The translations under genes and the position numbers were made by a program. The notes under the pieces are model-generated. The model was not told the DNA's origin, searched no databases, and saw nothing but the letters and a program-made list of their open reading frames with translations. Below, in pieces: positions 1 to 8,014 of a stretch of 64,000 bases of DNA; position 1 is the stretch's first letter; every line of letters starts with the position of its first letter. Origin of the DNA: Stutzerimonas stutzeri TS44 (GTDB lineage: Bacteria; Pseudomonadota; Gammaproteobacteria; Pseudomonadales; Pseudomonadaceae); NCBI GenBank assembly GCA_000263395.1, contig AJXE01000002.1, positions 62,001-126,000 of the forward strand, written 5' to 3'.

Positions 1-213
1 TTCCATGCCGGCCTCGGCGACAACAAGATCGTTACTTCGCTGTGCCCCGGCGGCAAGGAACGCATGCGTCGCCTGCTCAACGTGGTTGCGTCCGGGCGCG
101 TCGATCTCGGCCCGCTGGTGACCCACCAGTACACTCTGAACGATATCGAGTCGGCCTACGATCTGTTCGCCAACCAGCGTGATGGCGTGCTCAAGGTCGC
201 GATCAAGCCCTGA
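1..213 (+). CDS. Zinc-type alcohol dehydrogenase, C-terminal fragment
   Basis: The window opens inside this gene; only the last 70 codons are present, ending with TGA at 211-213. The fragment reads as the C-terminal part of a medium-chain (zinc, NAD(P)-dependent) alcohol dehydrogenase: a KIVTSLCPGGKERMRRLL stretch followed by a VDLGPLVTHQYTL segment and a final ..DGVLKVAIKP tail, the usual layout for the catalytic-domain end in this family. The substrate cannot be judged because the cofactor and zinc sites lie outside the window. A strong hairpin terminator follows at 244-275. Confidence 0.75.
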   Translation, partial: FHAGLGDNKIVTSLCPGGKERMRRLLNVVASGRVDLGPLVTHQYTLNDIESAYDLFANQRDGVLKVAIKP

Positions 214-243
214 CGGCAGCCACACGCGTCAAGCGACCAGAAA

Positions 244-275
244 AAAGCCCCGGGCCGACACCGCCCCGGGGCTTT
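244..275. terminator. Bidirectional hairpin terminator between the dehydrogenase and serB
   Basis: An 11-bp perfect stem (AAAGCCCCGGG / CCCGGGGCTTT) with a 10-nt loop sits between two converging genes. On the plus strand the stem is followed by CTATTTG, and on the minus strand by a T run (the complement of the A run at 241-246), so it can end transcription from both sides. Confidence 0.85.
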
Positions 276-298
276 CTATTTGAAACCTGCCGCCGCGC

Positions 299-1513
299 TT
301 ATTCCGCGCCTTCCCGGTCACGATAGCCGAGCAGGTAGAGGATGCCGTCCAGCCCCAGCGTGGAGATCGCCTGCTTGGCCGACTGCTTGACCAGCGGCTT
401 GGCGCGGAACGCCACGCCGAGGCCGGCCAGACCGAGCATCGGCAGGTCGTTGGCGCCGTCGCCGACCGCGATGGTCTGCTCCAGGCGCAGCCCTTCCTGT
501 TCGGCCAGCTGGCGCAGCAGATCGGCCTTGCGCTGGGCATCGACGATCGGCTCGACCGCCACGCCGGTGACCTTGCCGTTGACGATCTGCAGTTCGTTGG
601 CGAACACGTAGTCGATGCCCAGCCTGGCCTGCAGCTGCTGGGCGAAGTAGCTAAAACCACCGGAGAGGATCGCCGTCTTGTAGCCGAGCCGCTTGAGCTC
701 GGCGAACAGCAGTTCGGCGCCCTCGGTCAGGCGCAGACTGGCGCCGATCTCCGCCAGCACGTCCTCCGAGAGCCCTTCGAGCAGCGCCAGGCGCTCCTTG
801 AAGCTGGCGCGAAAATCCAGCTCGCCGCGCATGGCGCGCTCGGTGATCTCCGCCACCTGCTCGCCGACGCCGGCGGCCTTGGCCAGCTCGTCGATGACCT
901 CGGCCTCGATCAGCGTCGAATCCATGTCGAACACCGCCAGACGGCGGTTGCGGCGGAAGATCGAGTCACGCTGGAAGGCGATGTCGACGTTCAGCTCCTG
1001 CGCCACGCTGAGGAATTCGGCACGCAGCGCCGCGGTATCCTCCGGCTCGCCACGCACGGAAAACTCGATGCAGCCCTTGCCCAGCTCCTCGGGCACGTCC
1101 AGCGGCATGCGCCCGGACAGACGGTCGATGTGGTCGATGTTCAGGCCGTACTTCGCGGTGATCGAGCTGACCCGGTGCAGCTGCTCGGCGGTGACCTTGC
1201 GCGTCAACAGGGTCACGATATGCCGCGACTTGCCCTGGCCGGCCACCCAGTGCTGGTAGTCGGCTTCGGACACCGGCGTGAAGCGCACCTGCTGGTCGTG
1301 CTTGTAGCCCATGAACAGCACGTCCTTGAGCACCGCCGAGGCGCCTTCGCTATCGGGCAGCTCGACCAGGATGCCGAAGGACAGCGTGTCATGGATCACC
1401 GCCTGACCGATGTCGAGGATGTTCACGCCACCCTGCGCCAGGACGCCAGTGATGGCCGCAGTCAGACCGGGACGATCTTCCCCGGTGATGTTGATCAGGA
1501 CGATTTCGCGCAA
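299..1513 (-). CDS. serB: Phosphoserine phosphatase SerB
   Basis: Catalyses the last step of serine biosynthesis, phosphoserine to serine, in the cytoplasm. The 404-residue protein has an N-terminal ACT-like regulatory half (starts MREIVLINITGEDRPGLTAA) and a C-terminal HAD-family phosphatase half with the nucleophile motif DMDSTLIEAEVIDELA, the SGGFSYFA motif II and the GDGANDLPML motif for Mg2+ binding. This length and two-part design are normal for Pseudomonas SerB. The start is a TTG at 1513 preceded by GGGAG; the protein begins exactly as expected for the family, so the rare start is accepted. It faces the membrane protein gene at 1681 head to head. Confidence 0.95.
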   Translation of the reverse strand: MREIVLINITGEDRPGLTAAITGVLAQGGVNILDIGQAVIHDTLSFGILVELPDSEGASAVLKDVLFMGYKHDQQVRFTPVSEADYQHWVAGQGKSRHIVTLLTRKVTAEQLHRVSSITAKYGLNIDHIDRLSGRMPLDVPEELGKGCIEFSVRGEPEDTAALRAEFLSVAQELNVDIAFQRDSIFRRNRRLAVFDMDSTLIEAEVIDELAKAAGVGEQVAEITERAMRGELDFRASFKERLALLEGLSEDVLAEIGASLRLTEGAELLFAELKRLGYKTAILSGGFSYFAQQLQARLGIDYVFANELQIVNGKVTGVAVEPIVDAQRKADLLRQLAEQEGLRLEQTIAVGDGANDLPMLGLAGLGVAFRAKPLVKQSAKQAISTLGLDGILYLLGYRDREGAE

Positions 1514-1680
1514 GGCGCAACTCCCATGACAAAGAAGGCGCGCATTCTACAACATCCGCGCCGGCCCAAGCGGTCCGCACGGGACGCCGACGTTTCGTCC
1601 GCTTTGCCGCGCAGACTTTCAGCCGCCATCGCGCTTTCCGTATACTGCCCACCAATTTCCTTCGAGAAGAGCCGCGCTCT

Positions 1681-3189
1681 GTGAACCGGCCCGCATCCGT
1701 CAAACCCGATAATTTCTTCCTCATGCTCTATCGCGCCGTGCGCCAGCACCGCGTGCCACTGGTGCTGCGCATCGCCAGCCATACGCTGCTGCTGGTGGCG
1801 CTGGCGCTGGCCATCTATGCGTGGGTGATCGGCATGCAGTTCAAGCACGCGATGGAGCAGCAGGCCGATGCGCTCGGCCAGAGCCTGGTCACGCAGACGG
1901 CGGCCTCGGCCACCGATCTGCTGGTGGCCAACGACATCCTCAGCCTCAACGTGCTGCTCAGCAATCTGGTGAAGAACCCGCTGGTCGCGCATGCCGCCAT
2001 CTACAGCGTCGACAACCGCGTGCTGGCCGAATCCGGTACCCGGCCGCAGCACAGCCTGCTGGGTGACGACAAGGGTCTGTACTCGACACCGATCAGCTTC
2101 CAGGAAGTGATCGCCGGGCACCTGCGCATCAGCCTGGACATGCAGCAATTCCAGCAGCCGATGACCATCAGCCTGCAGAGCATGGGCCTGCTCAGCCTGA
2201 TCCTGCTGGCGCTCGCGCTGGTGCTGAGCATGCGCTTGGGCCGCCAGCTGTCCACGCCGCTGCTGCAGCTGCGCCTGTGGCTGCGCGACCCGGACGATCC
2301 CGCACCGGGCGCCGGGCGCCAGGACGAGATCGGCGACCTCGCGCGCCAGTTGCAGGCGCGCCTGGTGCCGGAGAAACCGGAACCGGAGCTCGACCTCGGC
2401 GAACTGCTCGAGGACGACGGCTACCTCGATCACGCCGAGCAGCACGACTTGCGCGAAGCCGCAGCGACGCCGATGCCCAGCGAGTCGGCGCTCGCCCAGT
2501 CCTCGGCATTGCACGCCGATGACGATTTCGAGCCCCTCGAGCCCTTCGACGACGACCGCGATCCGCCCTTCACCGCCCCTGTCGCCGCGCCCGCGCCGCC
2601 GGCCGTGGCGCCGGGCAAGAGCGCCGTGCTGGCCATCCAGCTCGGCGGCCAGGAGCAGCTGCGCCGTCTGCCGCGCGAGCGCCTGACCGATCTGCTGCAG
2701 CGCTACCGCGACTCCCTGCAACAGGCCGCGACGCTCTATCAGGCCGAACTGCAGACGCTCAACGACGGCAGCAGCCTGATGCTGTTCCACAGCCAGGACG
2801 ACGAGCAGAACTACCTTACCCATGCGATCTGCTGCGGCGAGCTGATGCGCGCACTGAGCCACGCGCTGCAGATCGAGTTCGCCGACAGCGGCCTGACGCT
2901 GCAGCTGCAACTGGGCCTGACCGAAGGCGAGGGGCTCTACGAGCTGAGTCAGGGCGACCTGCTGCTCAGCGAGGCCGCCCAGGCGGCGCTGGCCATGTCG
3001 CTGCACAGCCGCAACCTGCTGCTGATCGAGCACGCCATCGGCGACGACCCGCTGATCCGCCAGCGCGCGCGCATCCGCCCGATCGCCAGCCCGGAGGGCG
3101 CCTGCTGCGTCGAGCGGCTGCTCGAGCCCTACCCGTCGCTGCTGGAGCGCCAGCTGGCGCGGATGCACGAACTGCGTCAGCGCAGCTGA
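1681..3189 (+). CDS. AhpA/YtjB-like membrane protein with a C-terminal cyclase-like region
   Basis: A 502-residue inner-membrane protein. It has a first membrane segment at about 27-50, a periplasmic region of about 110 residues and a second membrane segment at about 168-184 followed by a short HAMP-like linker. A proline/acidic-rich low-complexity stretch spans about 285-315, and the C-terminal domain of about 170 residues has no kinase motifs. The N-terminal half resembles the SMP/YtjB family, whose members lie next to serB in many gammaproteobacteria. The C-terminal half looks like a degenerate nucleotide-cyclase or receptor module, but no metal-binding Asp pair is visible. The start is GTG at 1681 with only a weak upstream GAGAAG. 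It is divergent from serB. Confidence 0.75.
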   Translation: MNRPASVKPDNFFLMLYRAVRQHRVPLVLRIASHTLLLVALALAIYAWVIGMQFKHAMEQQADALGQSLVTQTAASATDLLVANDILSLNVLLSNLVKNPLVAHAAIYSVDNRVLAESGTRPQHSLLGDDKGLYSTPISFQEVIAGHLRISLDMQQFQQPMTISLQSMGLLSLILLALALVLSMRLGRQLSTPLLQLRLWLRDPDDPAPGAGRQDEIGDLARQLQARLVPEKPEPELDLGELLEDDGYLDHAEQHDLREAAATPMPSESALAQSSALHADDDFEPLEPFDDDRDPPFTAPVAAPAPPAVAPGKSAVLAIQLGGQEQLRRLPRERLTDLLQRYRDSLQQAATLYQAELQTLNDGSSLMLFHSQDDEQNYLTHAICCGELMRALSHALQIEFADSGLTLQLQLGLTEGEGLYELSQGDLLLSEAAQAALAMSLHSRNLLLIEHAIGDDPLIRQRARIRPIASPEGACCVERLLEPYPSLLERQLARMHELRQRS

Positions 3190-3330
3190 GCTGCTGCGCG
3201 CACCAGCCATCACTTCGCGCCCACGCCGTCGACCAGGCGCGCGTTCCCGCTGGCAGAAGATTGTCAGGCAGCAGCCGTTCGCTCGCCCAAACCGCTAGCG
3301 ACTGAGAAGACAGAAGAAGTCAGCAGACTG

Positions 3331-3364
3331 GCGAGCCGGCCGGACGCTTGCCTGGCCGGCTCGC
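3331..3364. terminator. Hairpin between converging genes
   Basis: An 11-bp perfect stem (GCGAGCCGGCC / GGCCGGCTCGC) with a 12-nt loop lies just downstream of the PqiC-like gene, between two converging genes. There is no T run, so termination is inferred from position and stem strength only. The rest of the 3190-3373 gap holds nothing I can recognise. Confidence 0.5.
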
Positions 3365-3373
3365 GGGCGACGA

Positions 3374-4078
3374 TCAGAAGCGGAACACTTCCATATCGGT
3401 ACGGATCGGCTCGAGTGTCGGGATGCGCGGCACCTCCACTTCGGCGGCCTTGTTGCGCGCCTTGGCGGGTTCACGCCGAGGCGCCGGCTTGGCGGCCATC
3501 AACGGCTCGACCGCCGTGGTCAGCATGTCGCCCAGGCGCTGCAGGAGCAGGCTCTGTGCATGCACCTGCGCGGTCGCGCTGCCCTCGTGTTCCTCCTGCA
3601 GGCGCACCAGCCGGCTGCCCTGCAGCTTGCCCTGCTTGTCCAGCAGACGCCACTGCGCCTCCAGCACCGCCGGGTGCGCCGGGCCGGAATCCAGCCGGGT
3701 GATGGCCAATTCCACCTGCACCTCCGGGGCAAACCCTTCGCCGGCGGGGTTCAGCTGCACGCGCTGGGTCTTCAGCCCCGCGGCCAGCTGGCGCTGCAGC
3801 AGTTGTTCGACATCCGCCTGCAGGCTGCCCGCCCAACGCGCCTGCTGCGCATCGGCAGCGAGGCTGCCATCGGGCAGGCGTTGCAGCAGGGCATCGCGCT
3901 GCAGGTAATCAGCGAGCACCACCGGCCCCAGCAGCACTGCCGGGCCACTGGTCTGCTCGGGCATCTCGACGGAGCCATTCTCCAGGCGATACAGGGGCAG
4001 CGGCTGCTGCAGCATGCAGCCGGACAGGCTGGCGCTGAGCACCAGCAGGACAGTGGAAAGACGCAACAACTTGTTCAT
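3374..4078 (-). CDS. PqiC/ABC-type-transport auxiliary lipoprotein
   Basis: A 234-residue predicted outer-membrane lipoprotein. The first 21 residues form a signal peptide with lipobox LSGC (Cys 21), and the mature part has the LYRLENG... start and QVQVELAITRLD core of the PqiC family (formerly DUF330). Members normally help MCE proteins (PqiB type) move lipids across the envelope, but no pqiA/pqiB genes are nearby, so it is an orphan here. The ATG at 4078 is chosen over an upstream in-frame ATG at 4108 because GAGG lies 4 nt before it and the signal peptide then starts correctly (MNKLLRLSTVLLVLS). Function in this organism is inferred. Confidence 0.8.
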   Translation of the reverse strand: MNKLLRLSTVLLVLSASLSGCMLQQPLPLYRLENGSVEMPEQTSGPAVLLGPVVLADYLQRDALLQRLPDGSLAADAQQARWAGSLQADVEQLLQRQLAAGLKTQRVQLNPAGEGFAPEVQVELAITRLDSGPAHPAVLEAQWRLLDKQGKLQGSRLVRLQEEHEGSATAQVHAQSLLLQRLGDMLTTAVEPLMAAKPAPRREPAKARNKAAEVEVPRIPTLEPIRTDMEVFRF

Positions 4079-4254
4079 TACCTCGTTAAACCATGAGATC
4101 ACGGGCATGCGCCGCGAGGCCCCGAGAGGTCCTTAACCGAACGCCTGGGCAGACGCCCGGACAACCCAGGACGGAGCTCGACGGGCGCCGTCGATAAGAT
4201 AGGCCGCTATCTTCCGTGAATCCGTTCCGGGATGCCAGTACTGCAGCGTTCCGC

Positions 4255-6513
4255 TCAGCCGACCTGCTCGACCTGCAGCCCATCGACGCGCTGGAAACCG
4301 CGCGGCAGCTTGTTGCCGCGCCGCCCGCGCTCGCCCTTGTAGTGCTCCAGATCGTCGGCCTTGAGCGACAGCGTGCGCTTGCCAGCCTGCAGCGTCAGCG
4401 TTGCGCCGGCCGGCAGCACCGCCAGGTCGACCAAATACTCTTCGCGGCTGGCCACGCGGTCGCCGGGGATGCCGATGATCTTGTTGCCCTTGCCCTTGCC
4501 CAGCTGCGGCAGGTCGCGCACCGGGAACACCAGCAGGCGGCCCTCGGTGGTCACCGCCGCCAGCCAGTCGTCGTCGCGGCTGTGCAGCGGTTGCGGTGCC
4601 AGTACTTTCGCACCGGCCGGCAGCGACAGCAGCGCCTTGCCCGCCTTGTTCTTGGCCTGCAGGTCCTCACCCTTGACCACGAAGCCGTAGCCGGCGTCCG
4701 AGGCGATCACGTAGAGGGCATCGTCATCGGGCAGCAGCACGCACTCGAAACTCGCGCCTGGCGGCGGCGTCAGGCGCCCGGTCAGCGGCTCGCCCTGGCC
4801 ACGCGCCGAGGGCAGCGAATGCGCCGCCAGCGAATAGCTGCGCCCGCTGCTGTCGATGAACACCGCGAACTGGTTCGAGCGTCCCGCGGCGGCGGCCTTG
4901 AAGCCGTCGCCGGCCTTGTAGGAAAGCCCCGTCGCGTCGATGTCGTGGCCCTTGGCGCAGCGCGCCCAGCCCTTCTCGGAGATCACCACGGTGACCGGCT
5001 CGGACGGCAGCAGCTCGTTTTCCGACAGCGCACGCGCCTCGGCACGCTCGACGATCGGCGAGCGCCGGGCATCGCCGTAGGTCTCGGCATCGGCCAGCAG
5101 TTCCTTGCGCACCAGCTTCTTCAGCTTGGCCTCGCTGCCGAGCAGCGCCAGCAGTTGCTCGCGTTCCTTTCTCAGCTCGTCCTGCTCGGCACGGATCTTC
5201 ATTTCCTCGAGACGCGCGAGCTGGCGCAGGCGGGTGTCGAGGATGTAGTCGGCCTGCAGCTCGGACAGCTCGAAGCGCGCCATCAGCACCGGCTTGGGCT
5301 GATCCTCGGTGCGGATGATGTGGATCACCTCGTCGAGGTTGAGGAAGGCGACCAGCAGACCGTCCAACAGATGCAGGCGCTTCTCCACCTTGTCCAGGCG
5401 GAACTGCAGGCGCCGGCGCACGGTGCCGATGCGGTAGGTAAGCCACTCGCTGAGCAGCGTGCGCAAGTTCTTCACCTGCGGCTTGCCGTCCAGGCCGATG
5501 ACGTTGGTGTTGACCCGGTAGCTCGACTCCAGCTCGGTGGTGGCGAACAGGTGGGTCATCAGCTCGTCGGCATCCACGCGGTTGGAGCGCGGGATGATGA
5601 CGATACGGCAGGGATTCTCGTGATCCGATTCGTCGCGCAGGTCGGCGACCATCGGCAGTTTCTTGGCCTGCATCTGCGCGGCGATCTGCTCCAGCACCTT
5701 GGCGCCGGAGACCTGATGCGGCAGCGCGCTGACCACAATGTCGCCGTCCTCGACGCGATACACCGCGCGCATGCGCACCGAGCCACGACCGGTTTCGTAG
5801 ATCTTCAGCAATTCCGCGCGCGGCGTGATGACTTCCGCCTCCGTGGGGAAATCCGGGCCGAGGATGTGCTCGCAGAGCTGTTCGACCGTGGCATTCGGCT
5901 CATCGAGCAGCCGCACGCAGGCGGCGGCGACTTCGCGCAGGTTGTGCGGCGGCACGTCAGTGGCCATGCCCACGGCGATGCCGGTGGTGCCGTTGAGCAG
6001 CAGGTTGGGCAGACGCGCCGGCAGCGTCGCCGGTTCGTCCAGCGTGCCGTCGAAGTTCGGCACCCAGTCCACGGTGCCCTGGCCCAGTTCGCTGAGCAGC
6101 ACCTCGGAATAGCGCGACAGGCGCGCCTCGGTGTAGCGCATCGCGGCGAACGACTTGGGGTCATCCGGTGCGCCCCAGTTGCCCTGGCCATCGACCAGGG
6201 TGTAGCGGTAGCTGAACGGCTGGGCCATCAGCACCATCGCCTCGTAGCAGGCGCTGTCGCCGTGCGGGTGAAACTTGCCGAGCACGTCGCCGACGGTGCG
6301 CGCCGACTTCTTGTGCTTGGAATCGGCGTTCAGGCCCAGCTCGCTCATCGCGTAGACGATGCGCCGCTGCACGGGTTTCAGACCGTCGCCGATGTACGGC
6401 AGGGCGCGGTCCATGATCACGTACATGGAATAGTTGAGGTACGCCTGCTCGGTGAAATCGGCGAGCGAGCGCCGCTCCACGCCGTCCAGGCTCAGGTCGA
6501 GGGATTCGCTCAT
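4255..6513 (-). CDS. parC: DNA topoisomerase IV subunit A
   Basis: Breaks and rejoins DNA during chromosome decatenation, together with ParE. The 752-residue protein shows the type IIA A-subunit signature [16 protein letters not shown] at about 45-60, the active-site tyrosine in [10 protein letters not shown] (Tyr 127) and a C-terminal beta-propeller region from about 500 onward. In the quinolone-resistance region ([11 protein letters not shown]) the residues equivalent to P. aeruginosa Ser87 and Glu91 are wild type. Its ATG overlaps the stop of the upstream protease gene as ATGA, so it is translated in the parE-esterase-protease-parC operon. Confidence 0.97.
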   Translation of the reverse strand: MSESLDLSLDGVERRSLADFTEQAYLNYSMYVIMDRALPYIGDGLKPVQRRIVYAMSELGLNADSKHKKSARTVGDVLGKFHPHGDSACYEAMVLMAQPFSYRYTLVDGQGNWGAPDDPKSFAAMRYTEARLSRYSEVLLSELGQGTVDWVPNFDGTLDEPATLPARLPNLLLNGTTGIAVGMATDVPPHNLREVAAACVRLLDEPNATVEQLCEHILGPDFPTEAEVITPRAELLKIYETGRGSVRMRAVYRVEDGDIVVSALPHQVSGAKVLEQIAAQMQAKKLPMVADLRDESDHENPCRIVIIPRSNRVDADELMTHLFATTELESSYRVNTNVIGLDGKPQVKNLRTLLSEWLTYRIGTVRRRLQFRLDKVEKRLHLLDGLLVAFLNLDEVIHIIRTEDQPKPVLMARFELSELQADYILDTRLRQLARLEEMKIRAEQDELRKEREQLLALLGSEAKLKKLVRKELLADAETYGDARRSPIVERAEARALSENELLPSEPVTVVISEKGWARCAKGHDIDATGLSYKAGDGFKAAAAGRSNQFAVFIDSSGRSYSLAAHSLPSARGQGEPLTGRLTPPPGASFECVLLPDDDALYVIASDAGYGFVVKGEDLQAKNKAGKALLSLPAGAKVLAPQPLHSRDDDWLAAVTTEGRLLVFPVRDLPQLGKGKGNKIIGIPGDRVASREEYLVDLAVLPAGATLTLQAGKRTLSLKADDLEHYKGERGRRGNKLPRGFQRVDGLQVEQVG

Positions 6514-7037
6514 GGTCGATCCGTAACAGATTGGCGCAGCACCAGGGTGCCGGCGCGCTGGGTGAATTCGAGTCGTTTGAGGGCACTCATGCCGAGCAGG
6601 ATCTGCTCGCTGTCGAAGCCCGGGGCGATGACCGCGCGCACGTCGCGCAGGACGATGTCGCCCAGCTGCAGGCGCTCGATCCGCGTGCGATAGCCGGTGG
6701 TACGGCCATTGGCGGTCTGCAGCTGGAGCGGCGCGCCGCGCTCGAGTCGCAGACGCCCGGCCAGCTCCACCGGCACCGCCACGTCGGTGGCGCCGGTGTC
6801 GAGCAGGAAGGTGACGGGAACATCGTTGATCCGCCCGTCGGCGACGAAGTGCCCGCTGCGATTGCCCGCCAGCTGCACCTCGATCTGGCCGTTCTCGATG
6901 CGCGAGAGCGGCTCACGGTTGGGGTTGGCGCGCTGGCCTTCCCAATCGGCGAAGAAGCGCGTGGCGAGGAACAGCCCGGCAGCCCAGGCGAGCACCAGCA
7001 TCACCCGCCCGGCGCGGCGACCGGCCGTCTGACTCAC
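6510..7037 (-). CDS. Membrane-anchored retropepsin-like aspartic protease
   Basis: A 175-residue protein with one N-terminal membrane segment (about 12-28) and a retropepsin-fold domain carrying the catalytic motif [13 protein letters not shown] and a second conserved [12 protein letters not shown] segment near the end. It matches the clan AA single-lobe aspartic proteases, which work as dimers; the domain probably faces the periplasm. The GTG start at 7037 overlaps the stop codon of the upstream gene (GTGA), and the stop overlaps the parC start (ATGA), so it is tightly coupled in the parE-parC operon. A later ATG at 7001 is possible but would cut the positively charged N-terminus. The substrate is unknown. 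Confidence 0.85.
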   Translation of the reverse strand: MSQTAGRRAGRVMLVLAWAAGLFLATRFFADWEGQRANPNREPLSRIENGQIEVQLAGNRSGHFVADGRINDVPVTFLLDTGATDVAVPVELAGRLRLERGAPLQLQTANGRTTGYRTRIERLQLGDIVLRDVRAVIAPGFDSEQILLGMSALKRLEFTQRAGTLVLRQSVTDRP

Positions 7038-8014
7038 GGCGCGTTCCAGCCGCCGGCCGGCGCGGCGAAACGCCAGACGACCGGACGCTGCTCGCCGTCG
7101 GCGCGGCGCAGGTCGTTGTTGTCGACGCCGATCCAGGCGCCTTCTGCGTCGAGCCACAGCGCCTCGGCGGTGCCGAAGCGGGTCGGGTAGCGCCGCGGCT
7201 CGCTCAACGCCGTCGCCCCGAACGACCAGCAGCGCTCCACCGCGCCGGTCGTCGGGGCGCGACGGCAGACCTGGTGCGCCAGCGGCTCCAGGGTGAACAG
7301 CCTGTCCTGGAGGAAGGCGACGGCGGTGAAACCCGGCGCCGTGGGCTGCTGGCCGAGCGCCGACGGCGGCAGCTCCAACCCGCCCTCGGCCAGCAGTACG
7401 CAGCCGCCGGTGCAGTGCCAGCTGTTCTGCCGGCGATGCAGCACCAAGAGGCCGCGGTGCTCGCGCTCGGCCGCCAGCCACATGCGCTCGGCGGCCGGAT
7501 CGACGGCGATGCCTTCAAGCATCGCGTTGAAGTGCAGCAGCATGCCGCTGGCCCGCGCCTGGCGCACCAGCGACGACGGCAGTTGCAGCCATTCGGCACT
7601 GCCGGCCGGATTGACCCGCAGCACGCTGGCATGCGCCTCGCTGACCAGGTAGCGGTTGCCCAGGCTGTCACAGCTCAGACCTTCGAAATCCATCTGCCCG
7701 CCGCGCAGCTGGCCACTGACCCAGGTGCGCATGCGCATGCCCCAGGGCAGACCGCTGGCCGGTGGCGGCGGCAGCTCGAAACGCTCCACCTCGGCCTGCC
7801 ATTCGCCGGCGCCGCCGGAGAGTCGGTAGAGCCGGTCGTCGTCGCGATCGGATACCGCCCACAACGCATCGCCGCACCAGGCCAGGTCGGAGAGGTTGCC
7901 GCCGGTCATGCCGGTGACCGCATGCTCGCTGACCAGTTGCAGCTCGACCGGCGCCGCACCGGCCGACAGCGTTGCGCCGAGCAGGCCGAGCAGCGCCAGG
8001 CAGCGGCGGATCAA
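7034..8014 (-). CDS. Secreted esterase-like/phytase-like beta-propeller protein
   Basis: A 326-residue predicted exported protein with a signal peptide in about residues 1-20 (cleavage near SAGA-AP). The rest looks like a beta-propeller of the 'esterase-like activity of phytase' type, with recurring segments such as NLSDLAWCGDALWAVSDRDD, DFEGLSCD, LEGIAVDPA and AEALWLDAEGAWIGVDN. The start is a TTG at 8014 that overlaps the parE stop as TTGA; no in-frame ATG lies before the signal peptide. It sits between parE and the protease gene. Enzyme activity is inferred from family only. Confidence 0.8.
   Translation of the reverse strand: MIRRCLALLGLLGATLSAGAAPVELQLVSEHAVTGMTGGNLSDLAWCGDALWAVSDRDDDRLYRLSGGAGEWQAEVERFELPPPPASGLPWGMRMRTWVSGQLRGGQMDFEGLSCDSLGNRYLVSEAHASVLRVNPAGSAEWLQLPSSLVRQARASGMLLHFNAMLEGIAVDPAAERMWLAAEREHRGLLVLHRRQNSWHCTGGCVLLAEGGLELPPSALGQQPTAPGFTAVAFLQDRLFTLEPLAHQVCRRAPTTGAVERCWSFGATALSEPRRYPTRFGTAEALWLDAEGAWIGVDNNDLRRADGEQRPVVWRFAAPAGGWNAP

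Noticed and set aside
4216-6693. Open frame of 825 codons on the plus strand opposite parC
   Set aside because: It is the complement of parC in a GC-rich genome, where opposite frames lack stops; the His/Gln/Arg-rich product has no family features.
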